A DNA stretch of 64,000 nucleotides from Campylobacter anatolicus. GTDB taxonomy: Bacteria; Campylobacterota; Campylobacteria; Campylobacterales; Campylobacteraceae. Both the position numbers and the translations under genes were made by a program. This document shows positions 20,533-29,931 of the stretch, in pieces. The DNA lies in contig NZ_JAGSSY010000003.1 of NCBI RefSeq assembly GCF_018145655.1, positions 1 to 64,000 on the forward strand, written 5' to 3'. The stretch's first letter is position 1. Each line of letters starts with the position of its first letter. The notes below the pieces were generated by a model. It saw only the letters and a list, made by a program, of their open reading frames with translations. It did no database searches and was not told the origin of the DNA.

Positions 20533-21309
20533 ATGGCAAATAAAATAGATCCAGCTGACTGTCCAAAATGTATGCCTCAATGGCTTGCTACATTTGGTGA
20601 TTTGATGTCTCTTTTATTGTGTTTTTTTGTCCTTTTACTTTCAATGGCAACTATGGATGCTAAAAAGATGGAGGCGGCCGCTGGGTCACTTGCTGGTGCT
20701 CTTAGTGTGCTTGATGGTGGTGCAAAGCCTGATACTCAAGTAGAGCAAGAAACTGAACTACAAAATAAGATCAAAAAATCCCAAGGTAAAGTCAATAACC
20801 AAAGTGAAATGGGAAATATCGTAAAAACTATCAATGAACTAACTAGATCTAGCGGATCGCCTGAAGTTACTATACAAGAGAGTGAAGATGGTTTTATCGT
20901 GCGACTTCCTGCGAGTTTGCTTTTTGAAAGTGGTAAGGCAAATATACAAAGTGATGATGTAAGGCTATTTCTAAAACGTATCGCGATGGTCGCTGCAAAG
21001 ATGCCATCAGATGTTAAGGTAAATGTTATAGGGCATACTGATAACCAAAAACCTGACATAAACTCTCTTTATAAAGATAACTGGCAACTATCAACAGCAC
21101 GTGCTATAAGTGTAGTGCAGGAGCTTTTAGAAGATGGTGTGAGTGCAGATAGGCTCATAGCCTCAGGTCGTGCTGCTTATGAGCCATTTGCTAGTAATGA
21201 TACAGCAGAAGGCAAAGAGCGTAATAATCGCGTAGATATACACTTTGTTTCGCTCGATAAAAAGGCAAAAGAGGCTACGAAAAAAAGTGTCCTTGACGCG
21301 GTAAAATGA
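20533..21309 (+). CDS. motB: Flagellar motor stator protein MotB
   Basis: 258 aa. The single transmembrane helix (about 18-40) carries the essential proton-binding Asp in WLATFGDLMSLLLCFFVLLL (Asp near residue 22). A plug/linker region (50-115) precedes an OmpA-like peptidoglycan-binding domain (about 120-245) with NVIGHTDNQKP and SGRAAYEPFASN...RNNRVDI. It anchors the stator to the cell wall. It overlaps the fliP start by four bases. Confidence 0.97.
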   Translation: MANKIDPADCPKCMPQWLATFGDLMSLLLCFFVLLLSMATMDAKKMEAAAGSLAGALSVLDGGAKPDTQVEQETELQNKIKKSQGKVNNQSEMGNIVKTINELTRSSGSPEVTIQESEDGFIVRLPASLLFESGKANIQSDDVRLFLKRIAMVAAKMPSDVKVNVIGHTDNQKPDINSLYKDNWQLSTARAISVVQELLEDGVSADRLIASGRAAYEPFASNDTAEGKERNNRVDIHFVSLDKKAKEATKKSVLDAVK

Positions 21310-22037
21310 TGAAAATTTTATTGGTTTTATCAGCTATTTTTTGTATTAGTTTCGGTGCAGAACCTATTCCCACAATAAATTTAAGCTTAACTGCACCAGA
21401 TACGCCACAGCAGCTTGTAAATTCTTTAAATGTTTTATTTTTCTTGACGATCTTAACATTGGCTCCATCGCTTGTGTTTATGATGACGAGTTTTCTGCGT
21501 CTTATCGTGGTTTTTTCATTTTTGCGTCAAGCGATGGGAACACAGCAAGTACCACCATCAACTGTCCTTATATCTCTTGCGATGATGCTTACGTTTTTTA
21601 TAATGGAGCCTATAGCAACACAAAGCTATAATGATGGTATAAAACCATATCTAGCTGAACAGATTGGTTATGAAGAGGCATTTGATAAAAGTGTAAAACC
21701 GTTTAAAGAATTTATGGTAAAAAATACACGTGAAAAGGATTTAGCCCTATTTTTTCGTATAAGAGATATGAATAATCCTGCAAATATCGATGAAATACCA
21801 CTAAGTATCGCGATGTCAGCATTTATGATAAGTGAGTTAAAGACGGCTTTTGAGATAGGATTTTTAATATATCTTCCATTTTTAGTTATTGATATGGTTG
21901 TTAGCTCGGTACTTATGGCTATGGGTATGATGATGTTACCGCCGGTTATGATCTCGTTACCGTTTAAACTACTGATATTTGTTCTAGTGGATGGATGGAA
22001 TCTACTTATAGGAAATCTCGTCAAAAGCTTTCATTGA
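21306..22037 (+). CDS. fliP: Flagellar type III export protein FliP
   Basis: 243 aa component of the FliPQR export gate. A signal-like N-terminal hydrophobic segment (KILLVLSAIFCISFG) is followed by four membrane segments. Family motifs include TSFLRLIVVFSFLRQAMGTQ (about 62-81), PPSTVLISLAMMLTFFIM and the C-terminal MGMMMLPPVMISLPFKLLIF. The gene overlaps motB by four bases; its stop overlaps the ATG of the decayed TolC-family gene. Confidence 0.96.
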   Translation: MMKILLVLSAIFCISFGAEPIPTINLSLTAPDTPQQLVNSLNVLFFLTILTLAPSLVFMMTSFLRLIVVFSFLRQAMGTQQVPPSTVLISLAMMLTFFIMEPIATQSYNDGIKPYLAEQIGYEEAFDKSVKPFKEFMVKNTREKDLALFFRIRDMNNPANIDEIPLSIAMSAFMISELKTAFEIGFLIYLPFLVIDMVVSSVLMAMGMMMLPPVMISLPFKLLIFVLVDGWNLLIGNLVKSFH

Positions 22038-23260
22038 TGTTTTATAAATTTCTTAAACGCCTTTTACCTTTGCTTTGCATTTTTGTTATTTTTACAGAGT
22101 GTTTACAAGCTGGAAATTTACTCCAGCTAATTGCTTTGGCTCAAAGTGCAACAAGGCAAAATTTAATAAATTTTAATAAAAATCAAGATGAAAATAAGCG
22201 TGTCAAACTAAGCTTTAGTGGACGCTATACATTTGTGCCAAACGAGCAAGACAGGGGTATAAAACCAAGTCCGGATCTATAAAGGCACATATTGAGTATT
22301 TACTGTTTGATGGTGGTATGAGTGAAGTAGCAAATCAAATCCTCACTCAAGAGAATATTTAAATTTTATACAAAAATGAAGAGCTTAAAAATTTAACCAG
22401 TAGGCAGATTAGTAAAATTTATTTTAATGCCATAGCCATAAAGTCGCTTGTGGCTTTAAACGATGAGTTTATAAATTTACTTACGCCTCTGATAGAGATG
22501 GCTGAGTTTTAGCTGGAGTTTGGTGAGATAGACGTGAATGAATACAACGCACTAAGAGGAGGCTTGGATAAATTTAAAAATAATAAAGACGAGTTTGGGT
22601 TAAGATACTCAGATCTAGTCTCACGTGTAAATTTATTATCAAATGGCAAGATCGATTTTATCAGTGGGTCAAATATTTTAATGCCTGATTTTGATAAAGT
22701 AAATTCTAATAAAATGCCAGAGATAAATGCGATTAAAAACATAAAAAATGAGCTTTTAAACCACAAAAAAAGGTGAGTTATTGTCTAAAATTTATCTAAA
22801 AGATACACAAAGCTTTAATAATGATAGCTTTAAAATAGGTGATAAAAGTGGTAGTAAAAAGTTAAGTGAATATGTCGCAGCAAATAGATTATTATTTGAG
22901 TTTGAGTGGAATTTGTCAAGTAGTGTTGTGGTATCCAGACAAAGTCAGCAAAAACGCATAGAGCAAAGCACAAAAGCTTTAAGTTTAAACGATGAGCAGA
23001 TGCGTGTGAATATGAGATTAGGGCAACTAAAAGAGTGCATAAAAAGGCTAGGTGCGAAGATAGAGATAAGCGCTTTAAAACAACAAAATTTAAGTAAAAA
23101 TTTAAAAAATAGTGTGAGTTTATATACAAAAGGCAATATAAAATATGGTGAGTTTTTGTATAGCATGGATAAAAATTTAGAAGATAGGTCTAGTTTTATT
23201 TTCGATATTGGTGAGTTTGAGACTGCTAAGGTTGAGTATTTTTATGAGCGTGGAGATTAG
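22037..23260 (+). pseudogene. Decayed TolC-family outer-membrane efflux protein
   Basis: Begins at ATG 22037, overlapping the fliP stop, with a signal peptide (LLPLLCIFVIFTECLQAG). The coding sense then breaks: the first frame stops at 22282, and a second frame carrying IEYLLFDGGMSEVANQIL has in-frame stops near 22360 and 22510 before continuing to 22776. At a seven-A run near 22766-22772 the frame shifts again into the last 159 codons. The pieces together have the order and motifs of TolC proteins: FDGG in the first repeat, helical coiled-coil stretches, and GNIKYGEFLYSMD near the end. At least two frameshifts and two stops make it non-functional. Confidence 0.75.
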
Positions 23261-23280
23261 ATATTAAGGAGAATTTTAGA

Positions 23281-24150
23281 TTGAAAAAATTAGTTTTTGT
23301 TACGATTTTGTGGGCGTTTAGTTTTAGTTTAATAGGGGAATTTTTAGCCGGTAAGATAGATAGCTACTTTGCCGTTGTAGTACGTGTGACATTGGCTTCG
23401 CTTGTATTTTTACCTTTTACTAAATTTAAAGGTGTATCGCCACGTCTTGCACTAAGCATTATGGCTATTGGTGCGGCACAAATCGGCGTTATGTATCTAT
23501 TTTACTATAACTCATTTTTGTATCTTAGTGTTACAGAAGTTGCGTTATTTACGATATTTACGCCGTTTTATGTTACGATTATTTATGACGCTTTTAAAAT
23601 TAGATTTCGCCCATTGTATCTACTTAGTGTCGGTGTGGCGGTGCTTGGTGCATTTATTATTAAATACGACTCAATAAACGATGGCTTTTTAAAAGGTTTT
23701 TTGCTCGTTCAAGGTGCAAATATCTGCTTTGGGTTTGGACAAAGTGCATATAAAGCATTGCTTGAACGATATGATGTAGCTCAAAAAGGAATTTTTATTT
23801 TTGGGTATTTTCATTTTGGTGCATTACTGATAACTCTTGTGGCGTTTTTGATATTTGGGAATTTTGATCGCATTATACTTAACTGGACGCAGGTTGCAGT
23901 GCTATTATGGCTTGGCATAGTGGCTAGTGGACTTGGATATTTTTTGTGGAATAGCGGTGCATGTGAGGTTGATAGCGGAGTTTTAGCCATTATGAATAAC
24001 GCCTTAATACCAGCTGCGATTGTTGTAAATTTAGTATTTTGGTATAAAGATACGGATATGTTACGCCTTATTCTTGGGGCAGGAGTGTTATGCATATCCT
24101 TGATAATACATAAAAAAATTGTCTCTTTTTATGAAGTTAAAGCTATTTAG
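23281..24150 (+). CDS. EamA/DMT-family transporter (drug/metabolite exporter)
   Basis: 289 aa with ten hydrophobic segments and two EamA repeats (about 1-130 and 145-280); inner-membrane exporter of unknown substrate. The start is TTG at 23281 with AAGGAGA upstream. Conserved features include a Gly/Ala-rich TM3-TM4 (YLSVTEVALFTIFTPFYV) and, in the second repeat, GLGYFLWNSGACEVDSGVLA. It may once have shared a transcript with the TolC-family pseudogene 20 bases upstream. Confidence 0.88.
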   Translation: MKKLVFVTILWAFSFSLIGEFLAGKIDSYFAVVVRVTLASLVFLPFTKFKGVSPRLALSIMAIGAAQIGVMYLFYYNSFLYLSVTEVALFTIFTPFYVTIIYDAFKIRFRPLYLLSVGVAVLGAFIIKYDSINDGFLKGFLLVQGANICFGFGQSAYKALLERYDVAQKGIFIFGYFHFGALLITLVAFLIFGNFDRIILNWTQVAVLLWLGIVASGLGYFLWNSGACEVDSGVLAIMNNALIPAAIVVNLVFWYKDTDMLRLILGAGVLCISLIIHKKIVSFYEVKAI

Positions 24151-24257
24151 AGATTTGTCTTTTTGCTATACTTTGCTGAAATTTTACCCAGTCACGGACT
24201 GTACTATATGTGTGCTTTCTAACTTTGCTTAACTTTATTGCATCTAGCTAAAAATAC

Positions 24258-24296
24258 TTTACTCTATATTTTTTATTTAAAAAAATATATAGTAAA
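24258..24296. terminator. AT-rich inverted repeat between convergent genes
   Basis: TTTACTCTATATTTTTT pairs with AAAAAAATATATAGTAAA around a short loop, with one C-T mismatch. The T run in one arm and the A run in the other would serve as a bidirectional terminator between the EamA gene and the phosphatase gene. The stem is poor in GC, so its strength is uncertain. Confidence 0.4.
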
Positions 24297-24398
24297 AACT
24301 TGACACGAGTAAAGCAAGATAGTGAGTAAAAATTTTAAAAACATTACAAAATAGTAAAAGATTGGGCAGTTTTTGCTATTTGGCTATAAGGTAGATTG

Positions 24399-25097
24399 TT
24401 ACTCTATATTATCTTGTGTAAAAATTCTCATACTAGGAAACTCTAACGCACAAAGTCTTGCAGACATCACTTTACGCCCACAGCCACATCCTAGGTCTAT
24501 ATTAGCACTAAAATGCGTTATAAGTGGCTCATTAAGCGGAGTATGCCCAAATACATTAAAAATTCGTATATTTTCGTGCGTATCATCTCTGCCTGAAAGA
24601 ACGTGAGCTTTAAACTCTTGTGCGTGATTTGGTGAGTTGCGTAAATACCACATTTTTCCAACAGCAGAGTGAGAGATGACTAGATGGCGATCATCTAGCG
24701 TTTTAAACTCATCAAACTCTATAAAAATAGGTAAATTTGATAAGAACTCAACATGAGAGCGTTTATATTCATCACTTTTATCCGCATATGAAGCAAACGT
24801 CTCAAATCCGCCGTGTTTAAAATACCACGCCAAGTCGTAAGCATCATCGCTTAAAAGATCATTTTGCATAAGTCCATCTGCGTTTAGCACTAATCTACGT
24901 TCGTGATTACCCATGACACATTCAAATTTGTTTTGTATTATAAGCTCAACGACCTTGGCACTATCCATACCTCTATCTACTAGATCTCCAACAAAGCAAA
25001 TGCGTGAGGTTATACCATTTGGTAGCTTGTTAATTAAGGCTAAAAGTGTCTTAAAACAACCATGTACGTCGCCGATGATATAAATTTGTTCGCTCAA
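24399..25097 (-). CDS. Calcineurin-like metallophosphatase (PrpA/ApaH-like)
   Basis: Binuclear-metal phosphoesterase. Motifs are in order: GDVHG (about 9-13), GDLVDRG (about 36-42), GNHE (about 63-66), and later SHSAVG and FGHTPL. The frame is open to a TTG at 25127, but TTG 25097 (giving SEQIYIIGDVHG) has AAAAGG six bases upstream and the usual short N terminus, so 232 aa is preferred. It could dephosphorylate proteins, as PrpA/PrpB do, or nucleotides; the substrate is not readable. Confidence 0.88.
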   Translation of the reverse strand: MSEQIYIIGDVHGCFKTLLALINKLPNGITSRICFVGDLVDRGMDSAKVVELIIQNKFECVMGNHERRLVLNADGLMQNDLLSDDAYDLAWYFKHGGFETFASYADKSDEYKRSHVEFLSNLPIFIEFDEFKTLDDRHLVISHSAVGKMWYLRNSPNHAQEFKAHVLSGRDDTHENIRIFNVFGHTPLNEPLITHFSANIDLGCGCGRKVMSARLCALEFPSMRIFTQDNIE

Positions 25098-25358
25098 AAT
25101 AGCCCTTTTTAATGGTATTTTAGCCAAATTTGACTAAATTTGCACCAAATTTGATACACATCTGACAAGAAATTACTTATAACTCACGCTTAGTATGACA
25201 GGTTGTCTATGAGTATAAACACTGCTAACCAATAGACACATCAAGCATTAAGACAAAACGTTTGATTTATGCTATATATAATATGCTATATCAAGTCGTG
25301 TAAAGACAATTTATGCAACTAAGTTAAAAAGATAAAGCAGGGGAATGAAGTATAAATA

Positions 25359-25375
25359 GGGGCGTTTATCGCCCC
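25359..25375 (-). terminator. Terminator hairpin behind the aldehyde dehydrogenase gene
   Basis: GGGGCG and CGCCCC pair around a five-base loop, 7 bases beyond the stop codon on the minus strand. The stem is short but pure GC. Only a weak T-rich stretch follows. Confidence 0.6.
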
Positions 25376-25381
25376 ATATAA

Positions 25382-26860
25382 TCATTGCTCGTAAAAGCCA
25401 CTTGGTTTACCAGTTAGATCGATCATTATGTTTTTCATTTGAGTGTAGTGTTCTAAGATGATCTTGTGTGTTTCACGACCTATGCCTGAGTTTTTATATC
25501 CGCCAAATGGACTACCCTCTGGGATTTGATTATAAGTGTTTATCCAGACGCGACCAGTTTCCATAGCACGAGCCACACGCAATGCCTTTGTTATGTCTTG
25601 CGTGAAAACACCACCACCCAAGCCGTATTCACTATCATTTACCATTTTAATAAGCTCAGATTCGTCTTTAAATTTAATCACAACACCAACTGGTCCAAAT
25701 ATCTCCTCTTGTGCCACTTGCATATTGTTTCGCACATCAGTTAGCAAAGTTGGCTCTACAAATGCACCCTTATCGCAACCATTTTTAGTATATGCCTTGC
25801 CACCTACAGCGACTTTTGCCCCCTCTTTTTTGCCGATCTCGACATAGTTTAAAATTTTCTCAGCCTGTTTTTTGTTTATTTGAGCACCCATTTGTGTAGT
25901 TGGATCTAGTGGATCGCCGACTTTTATGCTGCTAAATTTTTTAACTGCTGCATCTATAAATTTGTCATAAAATTTCTCTTCAACGAATATTCTTGAACCA
26001 GCACAACACACCTGTCCTTGGTTAAATAAAATACCAAGTTGTAAACCATCAAGTGCCTTGTCTAAATCAGCATCAGCAAAGAATATATTTGCACTCTTTC
26101 CACCAAGCTCAAGCGTTGCTGGTATGATACGATTGGCTGCTGCTATGGCTATATCACGACCGATCTCGGTTGAGCCTGTAAAGGCTAATTTATCAAGTCC
26201 TGGGTGATTTTTGATCCATTCGCCAGCCTTACTGCCTTTACCAGTCACAACATTAACAAGCCCTTTTGGTAAAATTTTATCTATCAAGCGAAATAGCTCA
26301 AGCACCGATAAGCTCGTCTCGCTTGAGGGTTTAAACACGCTTGCATTCCCTGCTGCTATGACCGGTGCTAGTTTCCACGCTGCCATCAAAAATGGAAAAT
26401 TCCATGGCACGATCTGTCCTACAACGCCGATCGGCTCACGAAGCACGATAGAGAGTTGCTTTTCATTTAATACATTTGCACTGCCCTCTTCACCGGCGAT
26501 AACGCCGGCAAAATACCTAAAATGTTCCGCTGCAAGCGGAATATCTACATTTAGTGTTTCGCGTATTGGCTTACCATTATCTATCGTCTCAACATGTGCT
26601 AAATGCTCCTTATTTGCATCTATCACGTCGGCTATTTTGTTTAAAAGTGCTGAACGCTCAGAGATAGTTGAGTGTTTAAATTTATTAAACGCCACACGAG
26701 CTGCTTTAACTGCGTCATTTACGTCATCTTCTGTAGCGTCAGCTATCTCGGCTAGAAGTTTACCATTTGCGGGGTTGTAAGTTTTGAGTGTTGCTTTATC
26801 TTTTGCTTCACGCCACTCACCGTTGATAAAAAGACTATATTGTTTAAGTAATTTTGTCAT
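25382..26860 (-). CDS. NAD(P)-dependent aldehyde dehydrogenase
   Basis: 492 aa cytoplasmic enzyme oxidising an aldehyde to its acid. NAD-binding VVPWNFPFLMAAWKLAP (about 150-166) and GSTEIGRDIA (about 229), catalytic Glu in LELGGKSANIFF (about 251-262) and catalytic Cys in NQGQVCCAGSRI (about 279-290; two adjacent Cys). The C-terminal GGYKNSGIGRETH motif is typical of the ALDH family near acetaldehyde/chloroacetaldehyde dehydrogenases. The RBS is AAAAGGAG. It stands alone with its own terminator. Physiological substrate unknown. Confidence 0.93.
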   Translation of the reverse strand: MTKLLKQYSLFINGEWREAKDKATLKTYNPANGKLLAEIADATEDDVNDAVKAARVAFNKFKHSTISERSALLNKIADVIDANKEHLAHVETIDNGKPIRETLNVDIPLAAEHFRYFAGVIAGEEGSANVLNEKQLSIVLREPIGVVGQIVPWNFPFLMAAWKLAPVIAAGNASVFKPSSETSLSVLELFRLIDKILPKGLVNVVTGKGSKAGEWIKNHPGLDKLAFTGSTEIGRDIAIAAANRIIPATLELGGKSANIFFADADLDKALDGLQLGILFNQGQVCCAGSRIFVEEKFYDKFIDAAVKKFSSIKVGDPLDPTTQMGAQINKKQAEKILNYVEIGKKEGAKVAVGGKAYTKNGCDKGAFVEPTLLTDVRNNMQVAQEEIFGPVGVVIKFKDESELIKMVNDSEYGLGGGVFTQDITKALRVARAMETGRVWINTYNQIPEGSPFGGYKNSGIGRETHKIILEHYTQMKNIMIDLTGKPSGFYEQ

Positions 26861-26939
26861 TTTTTCTCCTTTTGGAAATTTTTAATAATACAATTATAAT
26901 CCTTTAAAGTTAATCATCGTATAAATTGAAAGTAAATTT

Positions 26940-28109
26940 TTAAACCCATTGAAGGCTAAATGTAGTTTCTTTACCTATGCAGCTATTACATTTTATGGTT
27001 ATATCATTATTTTTGCAAGATTGTTTTACTAGACTTAAACCTATGCCAAAGCCACCTTGATCTGCGTTAAAGCGTGTATAACGTTCATAAATTTGAGCCT
27101 GTTGTTCTTTGCTTATGCCGTTACCGGTGTTTGTTATACTAAAGCTATTTTGCTCTAAGATTATATAGACATTACCTCCTAAATTTGTGTATTTTGCAGC
27201 GTTGCTTAGTAAGTTATCAAATATCTTACTCATCTCATATCTATTTGCTTTTATAGTTGCTTTTTTTAAATTTATATCTATTTTAAGGGCTCTTTTTGTA
27301 AAAAATGGAGCAAAATAATCAAGCCTTTCACTTAAAAGCTCTTTTAAATCTATCTCTTCTTTGACTATTTTTTTATTAGTATCAAATGCAAGATGCACAA
27401 GTGTATCATATACGTTATTTAGGCTTTTTGCGGCTAGTTCTATGTTATTAAAGCGTTTTAAATTTCGCTCATTTAGTGAGTTTTTATCGGTTGTTTCAAT
27501 GCTCATCATTATGATACTTAGCGGTGTATTTATCTCGTGGGTTGAGTCTTTTATAAAGCGATTTAGTGTGGTTATCTTTGTATAAAGTGGTTCAAGGGAT
27601 AGTTTGGCTAAATAATATGCAATAAATAGTATAGCACTTAATGCAATTAAAAGCTTTAAAATACTTTTAATTTTTAGGTTTAAAATCTCACTCTTTATGT
27701 CTTTACCAATTAGTAATATATTTGCTTTTGATAACTCATCAGTAGCTACATCCATTGTTTGTATTGGTTCAAATATAACTACTTTATCGTCTTGCACCTC
27801 ACTTTTTTTATTAAATTTGTTGCAGTCTATTTCATTATAAAGCTCTGTCCCGTCTTGAGAAAATATGCAAGTTTTGATATTTTTTTCATTGCTTAGCGTA
27901 TTTATCTTGTCTATACCGTCCATTCTAGCCTTCATATAAATACCCATTTTTATCTCTTTTAAATTTTTTACTTCATTTAAAATGAGTGTATCTTTTTTCA
28001 TTCTATAATCATTTATGAAAAAATAGCCTAAAAATATGGCACTAGTAATAAGATATAGCGATAATATTTTGCTTAAAATTTTAGTTTTGTATGGCATATA
28101 TATAGCCAT
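26940..28109 (-). CDS. Sensor histidine kinase
   Basis: 389 aa membrane kinase. TM1 is about 14-33 and TM2 about 147-165, enclosing a periplasmic sensor of about 110 residues with two Cys. The DHp phosphoacceptor lies in DSTHEINTPLSI (about 188-199). The ATPase domain has an N-box (MSKIFDNLLSNAAKY), NTGNGIS and GFGIGLSLVK. No HAMP domain is obvious. It overlaps the 3' end of the response-regulator gene by 29 bases, so the two form a pair. Start choice among the early ATG codons is uncertain. Confidence 0.92.
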   Translation of the reverse strand: MAIYMPYKTKILSKILSLYLITSAIFLGYFFINDYRMKKDTLILNEVKNLKEIKMGIYMKARMDGIDKINTLSNEKNIKTCIFSQDGTELYNEIDCNKFNKKSEVQDDKVVIFEPIQTMDVATDELSKANILLIGKDIKSEILNLKIKSILKLLIALSAILFIAYYLAKLSLEPLYTKITTLNRFIKDSTHEINTPLSIIMMSIETTDKNSLNERNLKRFNNIELAAKSLNNVYDTLVHLAFDTNKKIVKEEIDLKELLSERLDYFAPFFTKRALKIDINLKKATIKANRYEMSKIFDNLLSNAAKYTNLGGNVYIILEQNSFSITNTGNGISKEQQAQIYERYTRFNADQGGFGIGLSLVKQSCKNNDITIKCNSCIGKETTFSLQWV

Positions 28110-28752
28110 CGCCCCTTTTGTTTGTTATATTTTCTTTTCCTAAAATTTGGCGTATATCTTTTATATATACACGCAAACTTTGCTCACTTGGCTCTTCGTC
28201 GAAGCTCCAAATTTTATCAAATATTTCTTGTTTTGTAAGAAGTTTATTTTTATTTTGTAAAAATAGGATAAGTAGTTCGCTTTGTTTGTTTGAAAGATTT
28301 ACTATTTCGTCATTTTTAGTCAGATTTTTGCTTTGTGGGTAAAATTTATAACCATCTGCAAGCGTAATAAAGTCGCTATTTGTATGCAAAAAGCTACGTT
28401 TTATTAAATTTTTTATACGTATTAGTAGTTCTTTTAGCTCATATGGCTTCTTTAAGTAATCATCGCAACCGCTTTCATAGCCACTCTCTAAGTCATTGAC
28501 GGTGTTTAGTGAGGTTGTAAATATAGCGGGTGTGTTAACTCCGGCAGACCTTAAAGACGATAACAAGGAAAAGCCATCGCCTTTTGGTAGCTTAACATCA
28601 AGTACTAAGATATCAAAATTTTGCTCATAGGCTAGATCTAGTGCATCAGCTGCATTGTTGCAAGTGGTTACTAAGTAATCGTTATCTCTAAGATACTCAG
28701 CTATCATCTCAAGCAGTGTCTCATCATCTTCTACGAGCAAAATTTTTATCAC
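28081..28752 (-). CDS. OmpR-family response regulator
   Basis: 223 aa DNA-binding regulator. The receiver domain (1-115) has acidic residues at EDDE (8-11), the phosphoacceptor Asp in LVLDVKLPKGDG (about 53), the conserved Thr/Ser region TTSL and Lys in YLKKPYEL (about 101). The winged-helix effector (about 125-223) ends with LRVYIKDIRQILG and RGDGYIYA. The start is GTG, sharing one base with the stop of the upstream Met-rich peptide gene, which strongly suggests coupled translation. Target genes are unknown; the peptide gene is the obvious candidate. Confidence 0.94.
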   Translation of the reverse strand: MIKILLVEDDETLLEMIAEYLRDNDYLVTTCNNAADALDLAYEQNFDILVLDVKLPKGDGFSLLSSLRSAGVNTPAIFTTSLNTVNDLESGYESGCDDYLKKPYELKELLIRIKNLIKRSFLHTNSDFITLADGYKFYPQSKNLTKNDEIVNLSNKQSELLILFLQNKNKLLTKQEIFDKIWSFDEEPSEQSLRVYIKDIRQILGKENITNKRGDGYIYAIQN

Positions 28753-28961
28753 TACATACCCTTTTTCATATCGTCTTTCATCTCTTTAGCATTATCCATC
28801 ATCTTATCTTTACTATCCATCATTTTGTCCTTTTTATCCATCATAGTCTGACTTTTTGTCATCATACCATCTTTATTGTCCATGGACTTATTCATATCGC
28901 CTGCAAAAGCACTGCTTGTTACAAATAATGCACTAAGTGCGACTAAAACTAATTTTTTCAT
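28752..28961 (-). CDS. Secreted pentapeptide MxKDx repeat protein
   Basis: 69 aa. A clear signal peptide (KKLVLVALSALFVTSSAFA) is followed by a very hydrophilic tail of imperfect five-residue units of the type M-x-K/N-D/S-x (MDNKDG, MMDKKDK, MMDSKDK, MMDNAKE), with about 14 Met in 50 residues. This fits the small MxKDx repeat family, of unknown function. A Met- and Asp-rich exported peptide suggests metal binding, for example copper, but that is inference. RBS AAAGGAG lies ahead of the ATG. It is the first gene of a unit with the response regulator and kinase. Confidence 0.85.
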   Translation of the reverse strand: MKKLVLVALSALFVTSSAFAGDMNKSMDNKDGMMTKSQTMMDKKDKMMDSKDKMMDNAKEMKDDMKKGM

Positions 28962-29022
28962 AATTTCTCCTTTAAATTAATATGTTGAAATTATAAAATT
29001 TTAGTGTAAAGCAAGTGTGAAA

Positions 29023-29931
29023 TCATACTCCAAAAATATAAAAAAGTACAGGTAGGCTAACAAAGCTAAATGTTACACCCATTGCAACTGATGATATGGC
29101 TAGTGAACTATCTAGTCCAGCTTTCATTATCATCGCACTAGCTAAGACCATAGGTGGCATTGATGCTTGAAATATCGCAACAATCCATTTTGTATCTATA
29201 TGTATACTAAAGATATTTATTACCGCAATTATGAATAAAGCAGGAGCTATCATCTTACAAAATATGACGATGAAAAGCCCTTTATACGAACTTCTAATGC
29301 TATTAAAACTAAGCCCTATGCCGATAGCAAATAGTGCGATTGGCGTGATCGCACCAGAAAACATTCTAAGAGGTGCAAATATAAAATCAGGTATATAAAA
29401 CCCCTTTAACATAAACGCACAAATGAGTGCTATAAATGGTGGAAATTTTAAAATTTTTACTGCATTTGCAAAAAGTGAAACTTTCTCTGATGCACCAAAG
29501 GACAAGATAAGCGGACCAAGGATAGAAAGCGGTATTGCGGTGGCAAGCTGATCGTAAAATATAACTTCGTTTAATACTTCATCGCCAAAAAATCCCTGAA
29601 GTACTGGCAGTCCAACAAAAAGAGTATTGCCAAAAATACTTAACATAACCATACTTACGATGGTGGCTCGTGAAAATTTGAATAAGCAACCAAGCACCAA
29701 TGCTAAAGTACCACCGAAAATAGACGATAAAAAGCCAGTCGCAATGGAATTAATGAGTGTCGTATCGATAGTTACATGATAAATTTTATCAAATACAAGT
29801 GCAGGTATGGCAAAGCATAGGACGAAGTCTACAAAGATAACAGAGTGTTTGGTCTCAACTATCTTAACTTTTTTAGCAAAAAAACCAGTGCTAATCATAA
29901 CAAAAATAGAAAATAATGGGATCAAATTCAT
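29023..29931 (-). CDS. AEC-family transporter (auxin-efflux-carrier/malonate-permease type)
   Basis: 302 aa with about ten hydrophobic segments in two five-helix halves. The central break (GPLILSFGASEKVSL, about 139-153) and the second-half motif FAIGIGLSFNSI (about 201-212) fit AEC permeases, which move small organic anions in bacteria. Substrate unknown. It is not closely linked to the two-component genes, with 61 bases between and its own likely promoter. Confidence 0.85.
   Translation of the reverse strand: MNLIPLFSIFVMISTGFFAKKVKIVETKHSVIFVDFVLCFAIPALVFDKIYHVTIDTTLINSIATGFLSSIFGGTLALVLGCLFKFSRATIVSMVMLSIFGNTLFVGLPVLQGFFGDEVLNEVIFYDQLATAIPLSILGPLILSFGASEKVSLFANAVKILKFPPFIALICAFMLKGFYIPDFIFAPLRMFSGAITPIALFAIGIGLSFNSIRSSYKGLFIVIFCKMIAPALFIIAVINIFSIHIDTKWIVAIFQASMPPMVLASAMIMKAGLDSSLAISSVAMGVTFSFVSLPVLFYIFGV

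Noticed and set aside
26211-26780. Long plus-strand ORF (189 codons) opposite the aldehyde dehydrogenase gene
   Set aside because: It lies wholly antisense to a strongly conserved gene, has Ser/Thr-rich shadow composition and no RBS.
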